64,000 nucleotides of DNA from the NCBI GenBank assembly GCA_018241685.1, contig JAFEDJ010000009.1:1-64000 (forward strand), in the 5' to 3' direction. Every line of letters begins with the position of its first letter. The stretch's first letter is position 1. Shown here one piece after another: positions 54,611 to 62,960 of this stretch. A program made the translations under genes and the position numbers. The notes below the pieces were generated by a model. It made no database searches and was not told where the DNA came from. It saw only the letters and a program-made list of their open reading frames with translations. Source of the DNA: Pseudomonadota bacterium. GTDB lineage: Bacteria > Pseudomonadota > Gammaproteobacteria > Burkholderiales > Rhodocyclaceae.

Positions 54611-55942
54611 TCAGTCCGGGAGGGCCAGAGAGCGCACATCGGCCGCGGCGGCGCGGGTTTCGTCGGTCAGCGTGGCGAGGGCCGTCGGGCAACCGAAAAG
54701 CATGTCGGGGCGCAGCGCAACCAGCAGATCGTTGCGGGTTGCGTCATCGGCACGCACGACCCAGTCCACCGGACGCAGGGCGGCCAGAACCGCCGCTGCA
54801 CCGGCCGCGGCGGTGGCCGGCTCGATGACCAGCAGACGGTCCACGCCCTTGCCGGCGATTTCCAGCTGGGCCAGCATGTCCGCCCCTGGTACCCCGACGG
54901 GCCCCAGCACCACGGCGATCCGCTCGCCGGCAGCCTGGGCACGCTGACAGGTGCCCAGCACATTGTCGGCCGCCAGCAGGCCACGGGCCAACGGTGCATG
55001 GGCGTTCATCGCCTCGTACAGCTCGTCGATGCTGGCGGTGGCCGTGCCCAGTTTGCCGACCACCACACCAGCGGCCAGATTGGCCAGTACCGTCGCATCG
55101 CGCAGGGCGAGGCCGGCGGCGATGCCACAGCCCAGCACCGCCGACACCGTATCGCCGGCACCGGTCACATCGAACACTTCCTGCGCCCGCGTGGGCTGGT
55201 GATGGGCCGGCTGCCCCTTCTGCAGCAGCGTCACCCCCTGCTCGCCGCGGGTCACCAGCAGCGCCTCGAGGCCCAGTTCGTCGCGCAGGGCTTCGCCCCG
55301 GGCAATCAGGGTGGCCTCGTCCGGACAGGGACCGACCACCGCCTCGAATTCCGCCAGGTTGGGCTTGACGATGGTGGCGCCGCGGTAACGCGAGAAGTCG
55401 GTGCCCTTCGGGTCCACCACTACCGGAACGCCCCGCGCCCGGGCCGCGGCGATCAGCGCCGCCACGTCGGACAGGGTGCCCTTGGCGTAGTCGGACAGCA
55501 CCAGCACATCGGCCTGCTCGAGCTGTGCGGCCAAGGCGACACCGACCAGTGCGGCCTGACGGTCGTCGAAGCGCTCCTCGAAATCCAGACGGATCAGTTG
55601 CTGATGACGGGAGATCACACGCAGCTTGGTGATCGTCGGTGCGTCGCTCAGGCGTTCGAAAGCACAGTGCACACCGCGCTCGACCAGACCGGACTCCAGC
55701 AGCCGACCGGCCTCGTCGTCGCCGATCAGGCCGACGACACGTGCCTGCGCCCCCAGTGACGCCGCGTTGAGGGCCACGTTGCCGGCCCCGCCGGCCCGCG
55801 CCTCGTCATTGCGCACCTGCACCACCGGCACCGGCGCTTCCGGCGAAATACGGGCGGTTGCACCATGCCAATAGCGGTCGAGCATCACGTCGCCGCAGAC
55901 GAGCACGCGACAGGCAGAAAAATCCGGCAGGGAGAAATGCAT
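54611..55942 (-). CDS. hldE: HldE/RfaE-like heptose kinase with eroded nucleotidyltransferase half
   Basis: The N-terminal half (about 1-310) is a PfkB-type heptose 7-phosphate kinase: ARISPEAPVPVV, AGGAGNVALNAASLG, KPNLAEFEAV and DVTGAGDTVSAVLG (about 260-270). It makes heptose 1,7-bisphosphate. The C-terminal 120 residues align with HldE's nucleotidyltransferase (AALRPVDWVVRADDATRNDL resembles the normal AALxxVDWVV region), but the catalytic GCFDxLHxGH and SSTxxI motifs are missing. A separate HldC is therefore expected elsewhere. It is the first gene of its leftward run and divergent from a ClpP-like gene. Confidence 0.88.
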   Translation of the reverse strand: MHFSLPDFSACRVLVCGDVMLDRYWHGATARISPEAPVPVVQVRNDEARAGGAGNVALNAASLGAQARVVGLIGDDEAGRLLESGLVERGVHCAFERLSDAPTITKLRVISRHQQLIRLDFEERFDDRQAALVGVALAAQLEQADVLVLSDYAKGTLSDVAALIAAARARGVPVVVDPKGTDFSRYRGATIVKPNLAEFEAVVGPCPDEATLIARGEALRDELGLEALLVTRGEQGVTLLQKGQPAHHQPTRAQEVFDVTGAGDTVSAVLGCGIAAGLALRDATVLANLAAGVVVGKLGTATASIDELYEAMNAHAPLARGLLAADNVLGTCQRAQAAGERIAVVLGPVGVPGADMLAQLEIAGKGVDRLLVIEPATAAAGAAAVLAALRPVDWVVRADDATRNDLLVALRPDMLFGCPTALATLTDETRAAAADVRSLALPD

Positions 55943-56130
55943 ACACGGGCAGGTGTCCGCAGGCGGACACCGGAAAGACGTAAAGGTGGAATTATCGCAT
56001 CAAGGACCGGATGCCGGTCGGCCGCCGGCCATTTTGGCCCCGGGACTACGCCATGACATCCCGGCGGTTGTCGGCGACGAGCCGCAATCGCATACTCCAC
56101 CCATATGCTTCCCACACGGAGGACGAGGCC

Positions 56131-56760
56131 ATGCTGCACGCCACACCGAGCCGCAACCACGCCGCACCACCACCGGAAGAAGAACTCGAGCCCTTCGGTG
56201 GACTGGTGCGTTACGAGCGACACGTACCGATCCACCAGGTGTCCTATTACCTGTGCGGCGAGATCCAAGAACCCCAGTTCTATACCGAGCTGTTCTACAC
56301 CCTGCGCACCGCCGCCGAGACCGACCTGATCTACCTGCATATCAACTCGCCGGGCGGAGACTTCAACACCGGCCTGCAGATCATCAACAACATGCTGGCC
56401 TCGGAAGCCCACGTGATCACCGTGCTGGAGGCGCGGGCCTACTCGATGGCGGCCTTCATCTTCCTGTCCGGCGACGAGCTGATCGTCCACGACAACTGCC
56501 AGCTGATGTTCCACACCTACTCGAGCAGTTTCGCTGGCAAGGGCAGCGAGCAGATGGCCGAGGTGCATGCCCTCGGCAACTGGTTCGAGAAGGTCACCAC
56601 GCGGCTGTGCACGCCTTTCCTGAGCGCCGCCGACATCGGCCACATCCTGCAGGGCAGCGATCTGTGGATGGATTCCGACGAGATCCGCCGCCGCCTCGGA
56701 CGCATCAAGCGCCCGCCGGCCGGGCCGCGCAAGAGCCCACGCAAGAAGGTCGAGACCTGA
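56131..56760 (+). CDS. Orphan ClpP-like serine protease-fold protein
   Basis: A 209-residue protein with a ClpP/crotonase fold. YLHINSPGGDFNTGLQIINN is the typical core, with the ClpP-like nucleophile Ser105 (AYSMAAFIFLSG) and His128 (QLMFHTYSS). An acidic residue in SDLWMDSDE may complete the triad. The N-terminal 20 residues are Pro/Glu-rich and the C-terminal tail is basic. It is shorter and more divergent than housekeeping ClpP and has no ClpX or Lon neighbour. GGAGGACGAGG stands before the ATG at 56131. The function is unknown; phage-like head-maturation proteases share this fold. Confidence 0.75.
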   Translation: MLHATPSRNHAAPPPEEELEPFGGLVRYERHVPIHQVSYYLCGEIQEPQFYTELFYTLRTAAETDLIYLHINSPGGDFNTGLQIINNMLASEAHVITVLEARAYSMAAFIFLSGDELIVHDNCQLMFHTYSSSFAGKGSEQMAEVHALGNWFEKVTTRLCTPFLSAADIGHILQGSDLWMDSDEIRRRLGRIKRPPAGPRKSPRKKVET

Positions 56761-56829
56761 TCGGCGGTACGCCTCGTCCAGTCACACGAAGCGCAAAAGT
56801 GATCGGCGAACGCCGGCGGTTGCGAGCCG

Positions 56830-57387
56830 TCAGGGCAGCGCCGCGGCGATGTCCCTGGCCAGCGCATCGATCAGCCGGCCGTGAGCCGCGGCGAGCGCCG
56901 CGTAGGTCGGCGCCGCCACCTGCTCGCTGCCGACGAAGCGCCGGCTGGCCAGGTCCTTGCCGCCCTTGCGCAGCGTCCACACCGCCTCCAGCGTGACCCG
57001 CTCGAAGCCTTCGGCATCGAAACGCTGCACGTCGATCGGCAGGCTCAGGTCCGGCTCGGCCAGCGTCGCCTGCGGCCACGCGACGACCCGCCCGTAGCCA
57101 CGCAGCCGGGCAATATCGGAGGCGATGCGGCGGGCCATCTCGGTTTTCAGCGGGGCAGCCCAGCGGTGCCCGTCGGCCACCTCGACGCGCACGCCGTCCA
57201 CCAGGCGCACCATGTGCAGGCGGTCGATGGCCGCCGGCACGCCAACCGGGCCGACCACCAGGCTCGGCCCCGCCACGGCAGGGGCGCTGTCCGCCACGGC
57301 CTGCGGGCCGAGGCTGAAGAACTGGATCGGCGGCGTGGTGCCGCAGGCCGCCAGCAGAAGGGCCAGGCTGGCCAGCACGGGTTTCAT
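56830..57387 (-). CDS. pqiC: PqiC-like lipoprotein
   Basis: A 185-residue outer-membrane-type lipoprotein. The signal ends LLLAAC (lipidated Cys15), and the body has the DUF330/PqiC pattern: IQFFSLGP at the start, WAAPLKTEMARRIASDI, and FVGSEQVAAPTYAALAAAHG near the end. PqiC forms an outer membrane ring that receives lipid from the PqiB tunnel. Its start overlaps the pqiB stop by four bases (ATGA), and it is the last gene of the pqiA-pqiA-pqiB-pqiC operon. Confidence 0.9.
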   Translation of the reverse strand: MKPVLASLALLLAACGTTPPIQFFSLGPQAVADSAPAVAGPSLVVGPVGVPAAIDRLHMVRLVDGVRVEVADGHRWAAPLKTEMARRIASDIARLRGYGRVVAWPQATLAEPDLSLPIDVQRFDAEGFERVTLEAVWTLRKGGKDLASRRFVGSEQVAAPTYAALAAAHGRLIDALARDIAAALP

Positions 57388-59021
57388 GGCTTGTCCTCGG
57401 GTTTGCCGCGCAACAGCGCTTCGGGGTGACGGTCGAGGCTGTCGGCCAGATGGCGCAGGGCCTGGGCAGCGCGCGACAGCTCCTGCAGGCTGGCGCGCAG
57501 GTCCTGCTGCAGCGGCGCGTCGCTGCTCAACAACCTGCGGGTGTCGGCGATGGCGCCACGGGCCTCGATGATGGTGTCGCGCACGTCGCCATTGGCCAGG
57601 CCGTCGAGGCGCTTGACCAGCGCTTCGACCTCGTCGAGGGTGCGGCCGAGGCTGGCGATGGCCTTCTGGGTATCCTTGCCGATGGCGTCCAACGGCAGCT
57701 TGTCGATACGCTCCACCACACGCAGCAAGGTGGTCTGCAACTCTTCAAGACTGCCCCGCTGGGTCGGTAACTGGGGGGGATTCTGCGTCCAGTCGGCACG
57801 ACCAGACCCGGCGGCGGGGAAGAAATCCAGCGCCACGTAGAGCTGGCCGGTCACCAGGTTGCCGTTGCGCAGCTGGGCGCGCATGCCGCTGGCGATCAGG
57901 CGGTCGATGAAGGCTCGGAAATCCTTGTCCCGGAAGTCCTTGCCGGCGTATGGCGTTTTGCCCTGCTCGTTGCGCGCCTGCAGGCGGTTGGGGAAGATCG
58001 CCACTTCGACGAGCAGTTCGAGATCGGCGCCGCGGGCATGGAAGGCCGGATGGATCGCCGTCACCTCGCCGACCTGGATGCCACGGAAATCCACCCCCGC
58101 GCCGACCGACAGGCCGCGCACCGATTCGTGGAAACGCAGCAGATAGGTGTGGGCGTTGACGTTGGGCTGCTTGAGCGCCTCGTCCCGGTTGCGGAACAGG
58201 CGGAACACGTGGCCCTTCGGCGCCGGCTCGTCGGCGTCGCCCTCCGGCGTCTGGAAGGCCAGCCCGCCGGTGAGGATCGACGTGGCCGATTCGGTATTGA
58301 CCTGTACGCCTTCGGCACTGAGCTTCACATCCACACCGCTGGCGTTCCAGAAGCGGGAGTTGGTGGTGACGAAACGGTCGTAGGGCGCCTGCACGAAGAC
58401 CTGAATGTCCAGGTGCTTGCCCTGCTCGTCGAGCTTGTAGCCTGTAACCTGGCCAGCCTGGATGCGCCGGTAGAACACCGGCGTGCCGACGCCGATCGAG
58501 CCCAGGTTGTCCGCCTCCAGGCTGAAACTGCGGCCGGGCACGTCGAAACTGACCACCGGTGCCTCCCGCAATGCGACGAACTCGCGCCGCGGCTCGACCG
58601 ACTTGCCCACGTCCATGCCCACGTGGGCACCCGCCAGCAGCGTGTCGAGGCCCGAGATGGAGCCGCCGGAGACCCGCGCGCTGACCACCCAGAAGCGCGT
58701 GTCGTCCACCAACAGGCGGGACGCCTGGCGGGCCAGCTGGGCGGTGGCGATCACGTGGCTGCCGTCCTCGGCGAGGGCCACCGCGGTGATCTGGCCGACA
58801 TCCACGTCACGGTACTTGATGCGCGTCTTGCCCGGCTCCAGGCCGGCACCGGTATCGAACTGGATGGTGATCACTGGCCCCTGCTCGTAGTAGCCGCGCA
58901 CCGCCAGGAACAGGCCGATCAGCGCCGCCACCAGCGGGATGATCCACACCAGCGGAACGCGGAAACGGCGCGGACGCTCCACGACGGCGGTCGGCAGGGA
59001 GGGCGGCAGCGGGTCAGTCAT
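57384..59021 (-). CDS. pqiB: PqiB-like MCE-domain lipid transport protein
   Basis: A 545-residue periplasmic protein anchored by one N-terminal membrane segment (about 25-45). Three MCE/MlaD domains follow, each opening near GLEPGKTRIKYRDVDVGQI, GTPVFYRRIQAGQV and GAGVDFRGIQVGEV. A C-terminal coiled-coil region (about 430-535) would form the long needle. PqiB spans the periplasm as a hexameric tube between inner and outer membranes. Its start lies 8 bases inside the second pqiA gene, and its stop overlaps pqiC, so translation is coupled. Confidence 0.92.
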   Translation of the reverse strand: MTDPLPPSLPTAVVERPRRFRVPLVWIIPLVAALIGLFLAVRGYYEQGPVITIQFDTGAGLEPGKTRIKYRDVDVGQITAVALAEDGSHVIATAQLARQASRLLVDDTRFWVVSARVSGGSISGLDTLLAGAHVGMDVGKSVEPRREFVALREAPVVSFDVPGRSFSLEADNLGSIGVGTPVFYRRIQAGQVTGYKLDEQGKHLDIQVFVQAPYDRFVTTNSRFWNASGVDVKLSAEGVQVNTESATSILTGGLAFQTPEGDADEPAPKGHVFRLFRNRDEALKQPNVNAHTYLLRFHESVRGLSVGAGVDFRGIQVGEVTAIHPAFHARGADLELLVEVAIFPNRLQARNEQGKTPYAGKDFRDKDFRAFIDRLIASGMRAQLRNGNLVTGQLYVALDFFPAAGSGRADWTQNPPQLPTQRGSLEELQTTLLRVVERIDKLPLDAIGKDTQKAIASLGRTLDEVEALVKRLDGLANGDVRDTIIEARGAIADTRRLLSSDAPLQQDLRASLQELSRAAQALRHLADSLDRHPEALLRGKPEDKP

Positions 59022-59658
59022 GGTCGGCAGTTTCGGAATCGGTGAGGGGGTCCCAGATCAGGCGCGGATCGAATGTCAGCGCGGCAAACATCGTCAGCAC
59101 GATCACCGCGCCGAAGGCCACCGCGGCCGGGCCGGCATCGACGGTGGCCAAACCCCGGAACTGTACCAGCGCCACCAGCAGCGTGATGACGTAGATGTCC
59201 AGCATCGACCAGCGCCCGACGAATTCGACCACCCGGTACAGGCGGGCACGCTGCATCACGCGGTGGCGGGAACGCATTTGCACGGACGCGGTGAGGTACA
59301 CCAGCGCCAGGATCTTCAGCAGCGGCACCACCACGCTGGCGAAGAACACCACCAGCGCCAGCGGCCACTGCCCGTCCCGCCACAGGAAGATCACCCCGCT
59401 CATGATGGTGTCCACCTGGTGGTTGACCGGCGACGAGGTGACCATGATCGGCAGCAGGTTGGCCGGCAGATAGAGCAGCGCCGCGGCGACGAGCAGCGCC
59501 CAGGTCGTGTTGATGCTGGCCGGCTTGCGCTGGTGCAGCGGCGCCGCGCAGCGCGGGCAGCGCGACCGCTGGTTCGCGTCCAACGGCGCCTGCGCCAGCT
59601 GGCCGCACACATGGCAGCTCAGCAAACCGGCCTGGCGGGCGGTGAGCGCGGGCTTCAT
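59014..59658 (-). CDS. pqiA: PqiA-domain membrane protein, second half gene
   Basis: A 214-residue protein with an N-terminal zinc ribbon (CHVCGQ...CPRCAAPL, about 13-40) and four membrane segments. NTTWALLVAAALLYLPANLL, GVIFLWRDGQWPLALVVFFA and LVYLTASVQMRS are PqiA signatures. E. coli PqiA carries two such units in one 417-residue chain; here they are separate genes. It overlaps the first pqiA gene by four bases and pqiB by 8. The pair is probably the inner membrane partner of PqiB. Confidence 0.9.
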   Translation of the reverse strand: MKPALTARQAGLLSCHVCGQLAQAPLDANQRSRCPRCAAPLHQRKPASINTTWALLVAAALLYLPANLLPIMVTSSPVNHQVDTIMSGVIFLWRDGQWPLALVVFFASVVVPLLKILALVYLTASVQMRSRHRVMQRARLYRVVEFVGRWSMLDIYVITLLVALVQFRGLATVDAGPAAVAFGAVIVLTMFAALTFDPRLIWDPLTDSETADHD

Positions 59659-60284
59659 GCGCCCTCCGGATGGCTCATCCGCCACAACACGCGGCGGTCG
59701 AAAGCCCGCCCGGCCAGCGTGAGGATCAGGATCAGCGCCGCGGTGGCCCAGAAGGCCGTGCCGAGGATCACCGAGCCCGAGTGGGCCAGCTTGACCAGCG
59801 ACACCAACATGCCGAGCAGGAAGACTTCCATCATGCCCCACGGCCGCACCGACAGCACCAGGCGGAAGAAGGCGACCAGGCGCGGCGAGCGGCGGCCGAG
59901 GCGCAGCGGCACCAGGACCAGCAGGATCATCAGCATTTCGAGCAGCGGGAACAGCTGCGCGGTGACGAAGACCAGCGCCGACACCGGCTGCATGCCGATG
60001 TGCCACAGGTTGCGTACCGCGGCGAACAGCGTCACCTCGGCGTAGCGCCCCTGCAGCTCAAGGCCGATCAACGGAAAGGCATTGGCCAGCACATACAGGA
60101 TAGCCGCCGTCAGCGTGTAGGCCAGCGTACGGTCCAGGCTGTCCGGTGGGTTGCGCGCCAGCTCGGCGCCACAGCGCACGCAGCGGGCCGTCTCGCCAGG
60201 GGCGATGGGCACGTCGTGCTGCAGCAGGTCGCACTCATGGCAGGCGACCAGCGGCGCGGGCGGGTTCGGTGAATCGGCGGGCAT
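59655..60284 (-). CDS. pqiA: PqiA-domain membrane protein, first half gene
   Basis: A 209-residue protein that corresponds to the N-terminal half of PqiA. It has a zinc ribbon (CHECDLLQHD...CVRCGAEL, about 15-42) and four membrane segments, with SLDRTLAYTLTAAILYVLAN, LWHIGMQPVSALVFVTAQLF and a PWGMMEVFLLGMLVSLVKLA segment. It is the first gene of the four-gene operon, with its promoter probably in the 83-base region before it. Its stop overlaps the next pqiA start (ATGA). Confidence 0.9.
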   Translation of the reverse strand: MPADSPNPPAPLVACHECDLLQHDVPIAPGETARCVRCGAELARNPPDSLDRTLAYTLTAAILYVLANAFPLIGLELQGRYAEVTLFAAVRNLWHIGMQPVSALVFVTAQLFPLLEMLMILLVLVPLRLGRRSPRLVAFFRLVLSVRPWGMMEVFLLGMLVSLVKLAHSGSVILGTAFWATAALILILTLAGRAFDRRVLWRMSHPEGA

Positions 60285-60367
60285 GGGCGGGCCACGAACA
60301 ATAACGGTCCATTGTGCGGTGCACGGCCAGCCCCTGCAAGATCGCCCCCGTCGCTGGCGGAAGCGCG

Positions 60368-60844
60368 TCAGCGTCCGGGCGCGGCGGCGGCAGCCCCGGT
60401 CGGTGGCTCTACCGTGGGCGTGGAACCAATCGGGGCCATCGGAGTGACGGGAGGCGGCACGACATCGCCCATCGGCCGCGGCGGCACCACCGCCAGCACG
60501 ATGGGCGCGTTGTTGTCCCGCTGCCGCAGGATCACCCGATCGGCGAGCACCCGCTCGATGCGCAGATCATCGTGGTAGGCCTGACCTTCCGAAACCATTT
60601 CCGGCGGTTGGCCGTTGTCGGAAAGCATGGCAATCCCTGCCGATGTGCCATGACCGACCATCACGCTCTGCACCGTCAGCCCCATGGCGGTGGGGACCGG
60701 CGACGGTAAGTCCGCATCCAGGGGGATGCCTGATTCAGCCACATGGATCCAGCCCATGTCCTCGGCAATCCACAGGGCGGCCACTACTACAACCCCAATG
60801 CGCAGCAATATGCGCCGCACGCCGGCGCCGTCCAGTCCGCCCAT
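60368..60844 (-). CDS. GspC-like small membrane protein
   Basis: A 158-residue protein. One N-terminal membrane segment (about 11-28) is followed by a periplasmic region with a GspC/PilP-like homology stretch (EGQAYHDDLRIERVLADRVIL, near 95-115) and a Pro/Ala-rich tail. It resembles the inner-membrane C component of type II secretion, but no gsp gene is near. AAGGGGGA stands before the ATG at 60844, better than any upstream start. It may act with the adjacent pqi genes or be an isolated homologue. The call is moderate. Confidence 0.6.
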   Translation of the reverse strand: MGGLDGAGVRRILLRIGVVVVAALWIAEDMGWIHVAESGIPLDADLPSPVPTAMGLTVQSVMVGHGTSAGIAMLSDNGQPPEMVSEGQAYHDDLRIERVLADRVILRQRDNNAPIVLAVVPPRPMGDVVPPPVTPMAPIGSTPTVEPPTGAAAAAPGR

Positions 60845-60914
60845 CCAGTCCCCCTTTGCTCCGTGCCTCCCCACCCCTGGTCCCATGTGGATGAAGAGGT
60901 AATCCAAAAATAGT

Positions 60915-61778
60915 CTAACGCCGGCCCGACTCGGGGCCGGGTTGCGATGGCCCGGCGACGAAACCCAGCACGTCTTCCACGAAACGCTCCCGTTCCCACA
61001 GATGGGGCGCGTGATCGACACCCTCGTAGATGTGCAGCAGCGCGTCCGGGATGCGCTGTTGCACGAAATGCGCAGTACCCGTGGAGTAGAAGTTGCTCGC
61101 TCCGCCGTAGACCAGCAGCGCCGGCACCGGGATGGCCTGCAGCACGTCCCGGTAGTCGGCGGCGGTCAGGCTGCGCCAGCACTCGATCAGCGGCCCGGGT
61201 TCGAGGGCCTGCAGGCGCTGGCGGGCGGTCTGGATGCCACTGCCGTTTTCGGCGTACTTGGCGCGGGCCCGCTCGTTGTGGCCATCGGCTGCAAGGCGCA
61301 GTACCGCCTCGGCGAAGTCCCGCTGCAACTCACCGATGAAGGCAGCGTTGCGGCTGGCGTCGAAATCCCCATAGATGCCGCTCTTCCAGTCGTCGTCGGT
61401 GATGAGGCGCGGCGACTGGTCGATGAAGACCAGCCGCGACAGGCGGCCGGCACCGAAATCGCGCAGGTATTGCCACAGGGTCAGCGCGCCCATCGAGTGG
61501 CCGACCGCCACCACCTGATCGAGGCGGTAGTGGTCGAGCAGGTTCTGCAGATCGCGGGCCATGCGCGCGACGGTCGGCACGGTGTCGGTCCGCAGTCCAT
61601 GCCCGCCATGGCCGCGGGCGTCCCAGCGATACACGCGGAAGCGGGCCTCGAAGACTTGGAGGAAGGGATTCCAGTCCCGGTGGGTGGACGTCCAGCCATG
61701 CAGCAGCACCAGCGGCGGACCGTCGCCGGAGATCTTCAGGTGCAGCTTTTCGCCGTCGTCGGCAAGGAAGTGGTCCAT
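60915..61778 (-). CDS. Alpha/beta hydrolase
   Basis: A 287-residue hydrolase. PPLVLLHGWTSTHRDWNPFL holds the oxyanion region, VGHSMGALTL the catalytic serine (about residue 95), and VDHAPHLWERERFVEDVL the histidine near the C-terminus; an aspartate in the cap/core completes the triad. It is likely an esterase or hydrolase with an unknown substrate. ATG 61778 begins the conserved part; an upstream in-frame start is weaker. The gene lies 53 bases after the acetyltransferase gene on the same strand and may be its operon partner. Confidence 0.85.
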   Translation of the reverse strand: MDHFLADDGEKLHLKISGDGPPLVLLHGWTSTHRDWNPFLQVFEARFRVYRWDARGHGGHGLRTDTVPTVARMARDLQNLLDHYRLDQVVAVGHSMGALTLWQYLRDFGAGRLSRLVFIDQSPRLITDDDWKSGIYGDFDASRNAAFIGELQRDFAEAVLRLAADGHNERARAKYAENGSGIQTARQRLQALEPGPLIECWRSLTAADYRDVLQAIPVPALLVYGGASNFYSTGTAHFVQQRIPDALLHIYEGVDHAPHLWERERFVEDVLGFVAGPSQPGPESGRR

Positions 61779-61831
61779 GGGCCTGACTGAAATGGGGATG
61801 GCTGAGTTTAGCGGACAAATATGATGGATGA

Positions 61832-62353
61832 TCAACCGTCCACCGGCTGCAGCGGGGTTTCCAGACGACGCCGGTAGAAGCCCACGTCAAGCCAGCGCCC
61901 GAACTTGAAACCAACCTCCTTCAGCGTGCCCTCATGCACGAAGCCAAGCTGCTCGTGCAGCGCGATGCTACCGGCGTTGGCCATGTCGATGACACCCACC
62001 AGCAGGTGATAGTCCTGCGCCGTGGCCGCCTCCACCAGACGCTTCAGCAAGGCCCGCCCGAGCCCCTGGCCGCGGTGGTCGTGGTGCACATAGACGGAAT
62101 GCTCGACGGTGTACTTGTAGGCCGGAAAGGCACGGAACGGGCCGTAGCTGGCAAAGCCCTGCAGCGTGCCGGCCTCGTCCACCGCACCGATCACCGGATA
62201 GTTGCCGGCCGCCTTGGCGGCGAACCATGCGGTCATGCTGTCGCGGGTGCGCGGCTGGTAGTCGTAAAGGGCGGTGGAAGTGGCGATGGCCTCGTTGAAG
62301 ATGGCCAGGATCGCATCGCCGTGCTCGGCGAGGGTGCAGGCAATGAAGTTCAT
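61832..62353 (-). CDS. GNAT family N-acetyltransferase, phosphinothricin-acetyltransferase-like
   Basis: A 173-residue GNAT enzyme. The acetyl-CoA site is in HSVYVHHDHRGQGLGRALLK (RGxGxG, about 93-112), with NAGSIALHEQLGFVHEGTLK near the C-terminus, as in the phosphinothricin or methionine-sulfoximine N-acetyltransferase group. It would acetylate a small amine. ATG 62353 fits the family's usual start; an upstream ATG (62377) is an alternative. It lies 55 bases after cobC, same strand. Confidence 0.85.
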   Translation of the reverse strand: MNFIACTLAEHGDAILAIFNEAIATSTALYDYQPRTRDSMTAWFAAKAAGNYPVIGAVDEAGTLQGFASYGPFRAFPAYKYTVEHSVYVHHDHRGQGLGRALLKRLVEAATAQDYHLLVGVIDMANAGSIALHEQLGFVHEGTLKEVGFKFGRWLDVGFYRRRLETPLQPVDG

Positions 62354-62408
62354 CAGTGGAACACGGGCTATGGACACAACCCCGATTGTGCCCCAGCCAG
62401 CCGTCCGC

Positions 62409-62960
62409 TCAGCGGTTGAACCAGCGCAGCAGCGTGCCCCAGTCGTGGAGGTCCAGGCGAGTCACTTCGCCGCAGGCGAAATCGAGGCCAAGCCAGTGTT
62501 CCGCCGGCAGCTTGAGCAGATGGCCGGCCAGCGCGCGCAGTGGGCCACCGTGGGCAACCACCACCGCGGCGGCCGGCGGCGCGGCCTGCAGCTCGGCGAG
62601 GAAATCATGGACACGGGCCGCCATCTGGCGCGGCGACTCTCCGCCTGGCGGTGCGAAGTCCAGCGGTGCATCAGCCCACACATCGAGGGCGGCGCGGCCG
62701 ATGTCGTCATAGCTGCACCCTTCCCATTCGCCGAAGTGGATTTCCTTGAGGCGCGGTTCGAGCCGCGGCGTACCGAGCGCTTCGGCCAGCAGGCGGGCGC
62801 GGGCCAGCGGGCTGGCGTACAGCACGAAGTCGGCCGGCAGCAGCGGACGCAGGCGGGCCGCCACCTCGGCAGCGGACTCGGCCAGCCCCAGGTCGGTCTG
62901 GCCATAACAGATCCCCGGCGCCACGGCGGGCCGGGGATGGCGGATCAGGTAAAGCTCCAC
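62409..62960 (-). CDS. cobC: Alpha-ribazole phosphatase CobC
   Basis: A 183-residue histidine phosphatase. [10 protein letters not shown] holds the phospho-accepting histidine, and [12 protein letters not shown] the second one. CobC removes the phosphate from alpha-ribazole phosphate (or from adenosylcobalamin 5'-phosphate) in cobalamin assembly. The start is a GTG at 62960 inside the end of cobS (16-base overlap), chosen because the family begins there. It follows cobS, as expected for the pathway. Confidence 0.85.
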   Translation of the reverse strand: MELYLIRHPRPAVAPGICYGQTDLGLAESAAEVAARLRPLLPADFVLYASPLARARLLAEALGTPRLEPRLKEIHFGEWEGCSYDDIGRAALDVWADAPLDFAPPGGESPRQMAARVHDFLAELQAAPPAAAVVVAHGGPLRALAGHLLKLPAEHWLGLDFACGEVTRLDLHDWGTLLRWFNR

